Of a DNA stretch of 64,000 nt, positions 36,001-42,163 are shown in pieces; position 1 is the first letter of the stretch, and every line of letters begins with the position of its first letter. The translations under genes were made by a program, and so were the position numbers. Source of the stretch: Paracentrotus lividus (lineage: Eukaryota; Echinodermata; Echinoidea; Camarodonta; Echinidae); NCBI GenBank assembly GCA_940671915.1, contig CALNVZ010000641.1, forward strand, positions 7,895,872 through 7,959,871, in the 5' to 3' direction. The notes beneath the pieces were generated by a model. That model did no database searches and was not told the origin of the DNA. It saw only the letters and a list, made by a program, of their open reading frames with translations.

Positions 36001-39000
36001 AACCAAAATGTTTAGTAGGGTACACGCAGTTTGATGAAAAGGAATACATTAGAAAAGTGCCATACATTATTGTGCTTCACTTTTATTTCTGTTTAACAAT
36101 TGTGATGTTCATACCTTTGTTTTCAAGGAGCAATGCCATATTTATTGGAACGAGTCTAGACTAGTTCGCGATTTGAGTCTCGAGAGTCGTGAGATGTCTC
36201 CTGAGTCTCCGGAGAGGTGCGCGGGATATTGATTTAAAAGTCTTTTCAGTTGCTAGCTGCAAGCAACCTGACATCGCGATACTACTTTTGTCTACTACTA
36301 TACACAAAATCGGTCGCAACTAGTTCGCGACCCCAGTCTCTGTAGGCTGCAGATGTCGCCGTGACATCTTCTGGGTCTCCAGGGAATCGCCCCCCCAAAA
36401 AAACAAACATCTCTGGCATTTTTTCAAAGTCTTTTAATTGATTTTTGGCAGATTTGAGGGTTGTGCAGAAATTACTCAGCAAATATACAAAGCGAGCGCG
36501 AAGCGCGAGCGGAAATGTTTGAGGTTAAATGAACCGAATCTTGCATAATAAAAAAATAAAATACTGCATGTATTACCAATGAATTTAACAAACATGCCGT
36601 ACCAGTAGGCCTAGGGTATGTGCCAAATTTTTATTCATTTAATCCTATAAGCCTATTTAAATCTAAGCGAGCAAGACGCGCAAGCTAAAAAACAAAACAA
36701 ACAAAACAAAACACAAAACAAAACAAAACAAAACAAAAAAAAAACAAAAACAAAAACAAAACAAAAAAAAAACAACCAATTTGGGCCTGAGCCGATTTCG
36801 TCTCACCAAATCTAAATACCATGCGAGCAGAAAGTTTTTAGCTAAATGAACAGAATCTTGCAATATAAGAATCATGATAAATGCTCAATTATTTACGAAG
36901 GTTAACAAAACAACACGTGGGACCCGAAGGGAATGGGATGGGGAGGAGGGTTAATTCTGCAGAATATAGTCAGGCGCAGATCAAGAAAATCGAATTGAAC
37001 TCATTTCGGTGGCCCAATTGTCTGGGGACAAAAGCGGCTCTATTATGTTTACGCATGGGTTTACGCCCTGTAAGTTCATTGTGTGACTCTGGTCTGCGTC
37101 CGCTACTGTTATAGCGAGAACTGCATACACCTCTAGTAGTAGATAAAAGTAATTTAAGCTAATTTATTTTATGTCAAAATTTGTGTACTCTGCAATTTTT
37201 TTGCAATTATAAGTAAAATACAATTAAAATAGGCTTAAACATACATTAAAATATAATAAAAAGCAAATATGGAGACTATGCATTTACGCCAAGTTTTTAT
37301 TCATTTCTTCTCCATTTTTTAAGGACCTCCGTCTTCGGCAGGAGTATAATTTACAAAAATGATATTCCTGATGAAGACGCAGGTCCGTCGAAAATTTGAC
37401 ATGAAATGAATAAAGAACTTGTTGGTAAATGCATTATCCCGACTATTTGCTTTTGTTTGATGACTGCCAAAAGTTGAAACTCTATGTGCTTAACCATATA
37501 ATAGATAATATAAATAATTAATCTGGATTTTAATAATGAAAATAATAATGATAAATAAATAAAAATAATAACAATAATAAGCGCGAGCGAAAATTGTTAG
37601 AGTTCCGTGGACATTATGGAAGAAACACGAGTGTGGAAAGCCCATTTCAGCTTTAAAAAAATACAATCACCCCGCGTAAATTCGGAAGGGGTGATTGTAC
37701 ATGCCATCCCCATCTTTTTTAATTGAGGGATGCACCCCCCCCCCCCCCGGTGCTTACGCCCCTGTCCGGGATTCATGAATTATGATCTCTCAAATTCGAG
37801 ATTAGATTTAAATGTAAATCATTTATAATATGTAATTAAGGATTTCTAAGGGATGTAAATCTTAATTTTTCATGTAAAACAAAGAACTACATTCATTAAA
37901 AATATATCCGCAACTAATGGTGGAAGCTAATTTCGCGACTGGATTTGAGACGGAATTGGACTACTTTTAGACTTGTTAGAACGAGTTGTGAGACGGTTTT
38001 GAAACTTGTCGCGGAGACGTCTCGATACTCTTTTCCCGTCGCGGAGAAGCCTCCTATAATTTTTTTTTTTTTTTTTATTGTCGCGGCGACGTCTCTGCGA
38101 CGCAGAGGCGGATCCGGGGGATGGGGGGAGGGGGAGGGACGCGCCCCTATATTTGAAAACCACTCATTGACCGTACATTTTAAACCGAAGAATTTGGAGC
38201 CCCCCGCCCCCCCCTCCAGTAATCCTGGATCCGTCATACTGAGAAGGTATAGGACGTCTTATAGACATAGTCCCAAATCAAGTCTCAACCCGCTCCGAAA
38301 TGAATGCCACCATTATTCGCCATGCTAGTGCACTATGGTATTAACCACAACTAAAATTAAATTCAATGTTGTATAATTCAGCTTAACAAAATGTTTCATT
38401 GATGTGAAAAACATTCTGATAAAGAAAATACGATATGAGAAAAATGCGGCCTCGTGGGACGTAGACTCGTGGGACGTAGGTCGTCGTCGTGAGCTAGGAC
38501 TCGTGGGCGTTCTCGGGGACGGTAAGGACTCGTGGGAAATACTCAGCCTCGTGGGACGTAGACTCGTGGTAACGTACGGTCTCGTGGGACGTTAGGACTC
38601 GTGGGACGTAGGTCTCGTGGGACGTGAAGGACTCGTGGACGTGGACGGACTACGTGGGAAAAATACTCGGCCTCGTGGGACGTTTAGGTCACTCTGGGAC
38701 CGGTGAGGTCTCGTGGGACGTAGGACCGTGGGAAAATATTCGGCCTCGTGGGACGTAGGACTCGTGGGACCGAGGTCTCGTGGGACGTAGGACTCGTGGG
38801 ACCGAGGACTCGTGGACCCTCCCCGAAATTAAATACTTTCTCGTACTGTTGTGCACCAAAAAGATACCTCATTTCGACGATTTATAATCATTATTTATTT
38901 AATTTCAAAGTGTACGGTATACTTTATATTTTGCATACAGAATTATACAGTGGAAGATGCTGGAACCTACTTGTGTATTGTAGCTTCAGTGTCGAACTGA

Positions 39001-39387
39001 CCACATAGTATACTCCATGCAGCACAAAGGGTGCTAAGAGAAAATAGAAATGTGAAGAGTGAAAGATTTTATCTTAGCAAATGGTAAACTGCTATTCTCA
39101 TTGACAACCATCATCCTCCTTATCACCATCATCATCCTCGTCTTCATCTCAGATCCTTTATGCTACACTCCTCATCATCGTCATCATCGATCACGCATCA
39201 CTATCATCATCATCCCCATTGACACGTCCACGTCCACGATCATCAATATCATCACCACCATCAACATCATCACCATTATCAACATTATCAACATCATCAT
39301 CATCATCAAAATCATCAACATCATCAACATCATTACCATCATCACTATCATCAACATCATTAACATCGTCAAGATTATCATCATTAA

Positions 39388-39422
<35 letters not shown>

Positions 39423-41685
39423 CCATTGTCATCACCATCATCATCATCATCACTATCATCAACATCATCATCATCATCATCATCACCATCATCATCAACA
39501 TCATCAACATCATCATAAACATCATCATCATCATCGTCGTCATCATCATCATCATCATCATCAACAACATCATCATCATCGTTAACATCATCAAAATCAT
39601 CATAATCATCACCACCGTCATTACCATCATCATCATCACTATCACCTTCACCATCATCATCATCATTACCGTCACCATCATCATCACTATCACCTTCACC
39701 ATCATCATCATCATTACCGTCACCATCATCATCATCATCACCACCATCAACATCATCACCATCATTGTTAACATCATCAAAATCATCACAATCATCAACA
39801 TCATCAACATCATTAACATCATCATCATCATCATCATCATCATCACCATCATCATCAACATCAACGTCATCATCATCATCGTTAACATCATCAAAATCAT
39901 CACAATCATCATCATCATCATCATCATCATCGTCGTCGTCATCATCATCGTCATCCCTATACACATTCATCATCTTCAACATCACCACCCCATCACCACT
40001 TTGATTATAACTGTGCGATCAAACTGATTGTGTTAAGTAGAAAAAATCTGCGAATATGTATCTGAGACCCTTCAACACCCCTATAATACTCATTGAATAC
40101 GTGATTTCAATACCATAATGTTTCGGTATCCAATTATGACTTCTGTTTAGTTAGTGTTTGTTATTAAGATTTTTATACCTTTAGAACTTACCCAGATTTA
40201 TGCCTTGTGATCTTATTTGCTTTGACTGTCAATTTGTTCAGCAATTTGGAATATGCCATTTCAACATCAGCTCTGTGGTTTAAAAAAGAAGAAGAAGTAG
40301 AAGAAACAAAAACACGAATAAATTTGAAACTTTTTATGACATTTTAACTACTACAGACATTTCCTCTACGAGTATGAAACGGGGGCCATGGATTTGTGAT
40401 TTTTAGCCTGTTCAGCCCCCCCCCCACTTTCGGCTCAGCCCCTCCACTTTCAAAATCGCTCCGCAGCCCCTGTGAAACCACTAATTAATCAGTAAAAAAA
40501 TGCAGAAGTTTCAACTGACAGACAAAAATACAATTTAAACATTTAAAAAAAAAAAAAAAAGCATGACAACTGACAGAACAAAAAAAAAGTTACGTTGCTG
40601 AATTAAAAGCTGAATTACATGGAATTAAATCAAATGAAATCCAATCAAGTTTCTATGTCGCAAATATTTGTAATTTATGACTACATTCCGATGACCATTC
40701 ATAACGTTGATAGTATTATTAACTAGGCTGATGACTGTTAATAAGTAACGAGGTTGTAAACGACCTTTAACCATAATGAGTGCACACCCCATTTGAGATT
40801 TAGTCATACACATTATTGTCACAAACATGTGACAAATTAAGAGGGCGGCAAAGCAAGCTATTTTTTTTCAGTTTTTTATGTCTCACAGTTTTCACATTTT
40901 CAATATCGATGACATCGGAAAATATAACGATCAAAATAACAACTGAAACAAATAAAAACCAACACTTGTAGGGGTTTACCTGATAATATCATGCTATATA
41001 TAAAACTACTAAGATGATATACTATGAGGGAGCTTATGGTAAAAGTTGACGGCTTGTTGGCAAATAGGCTCAATAAGGATATATTATCATAGCCATAAAT
41101 ACATGTTATGAACATACAAAAGAACAAAATAACATATATGTAAAGGAAATATTAAGTATATATATATATTATATAGATAGTGTACAATCTATCGCGCAAT
41201 ATACTGGATTATAGGTACGACAAATACAAAATTATACCGAGTGCAGATTTGTTTCTCCGAGGCCTCAGGCCGAGGTGAAATAGATCTGCACGAGGGATAA
41301 TTTAGTATTTGGAGTTCACATAGTCCAGTAATGTTGCAAGATGGAGCGTTCACTATTTATTATAGTAAATAGACCCCTAGATCTTTGACCTTGCCTTTTC
41401 TGGTTTTATCTTTGCCAAATTTTTGGTGCAAATTTAGCTATTGTGACGTATTTTGTTGCTCCGCGTATCCATTGTTATAAGCTGTTATGTGCAACATTTT
41501 ACTGTTATTACGCGCTCGCGCAACATGGCAATCGATAGAATCGATACTCTCCCCATTCATTTAACACGGGCTTTACCCTACAAAAACCGAAAGTTATATT
41601 GTACATATGTACAATATAACTTTTTGAAGGTAGGTCACGTGGTACTGATCTATCCAATGACGACGCGTATTTTTCTACCACTATT

Positions 41686-41731
<46 letters not shown>

Positions 41732-41929
41732 TACTAAAACGGGCCTTAAGGGGAACTGAGAAGAAAAGCTCTATTCAATCACGATTCCCCTTAGCGACTT
41801 TCTATAGGCGAAAAAATTCCCGGGCTTAGACGGCAATTCAATAGGGTTAGGGAATAAGGGTTCGGTGGGGCAATATAAAAGGAGGAACAAAGAAATTCGC
41901 CCTCAATTCGCCTTAAGGACGAAAATAGG

Positions 41930-41960
<31 letters not shown>

Positions 41961-42125
41961 GGTGTTGATGTGTGGTGTGTAGTGTGTGTGTGTGTGTGTT
42001 TGTTTTGGTTTTGGGGGTGTTTTTGGGGGGGGGGGCTGCGACAATTTTATTCCAAAATTGTTTGGGACTCTGACGAAAGACATTCATACAATAATGGACT
42101 GAAATACCGAATTATATTGTCGTGG

Positions 42126-42163
<38 letters not shown>

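Larger units (their letters stand above)
34156..38824. mobile_element. Foldback (TU-like) transposon with minisatellite TIRs
   Basis: GAAATTAA is directly repeated at 34148-34155 and 38825-38832, an 8-bp target duplication. The element runs from GGGGTCTTCCC to its inverse ...CCCTCCCC. Each end is a long TIR of about 410 bp built of tandem 16-bp units CCCACGAGTCCTACGT with CCCACGAGACCTCGGT variants. The unique inner edge, GATTTTTCTCATATCG, is conserved in both arms (34530 and 38425). This matches the sea urchin TU plan: outer tandem-repeat domain, inner domain and 8-bp duplication. No transposase; the interior carries MITEs and simple repeats. It lies in the intron between exons 3 and 4. Confidence 0.85.

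Noticed and set aside
39059-40027. Long open frames (up to 322 codons) on both strands
   Set aside because: Products are poly-Ile, poly-Ser, poly-Asp and poly-Met runs produced by an ATC microsatellite.
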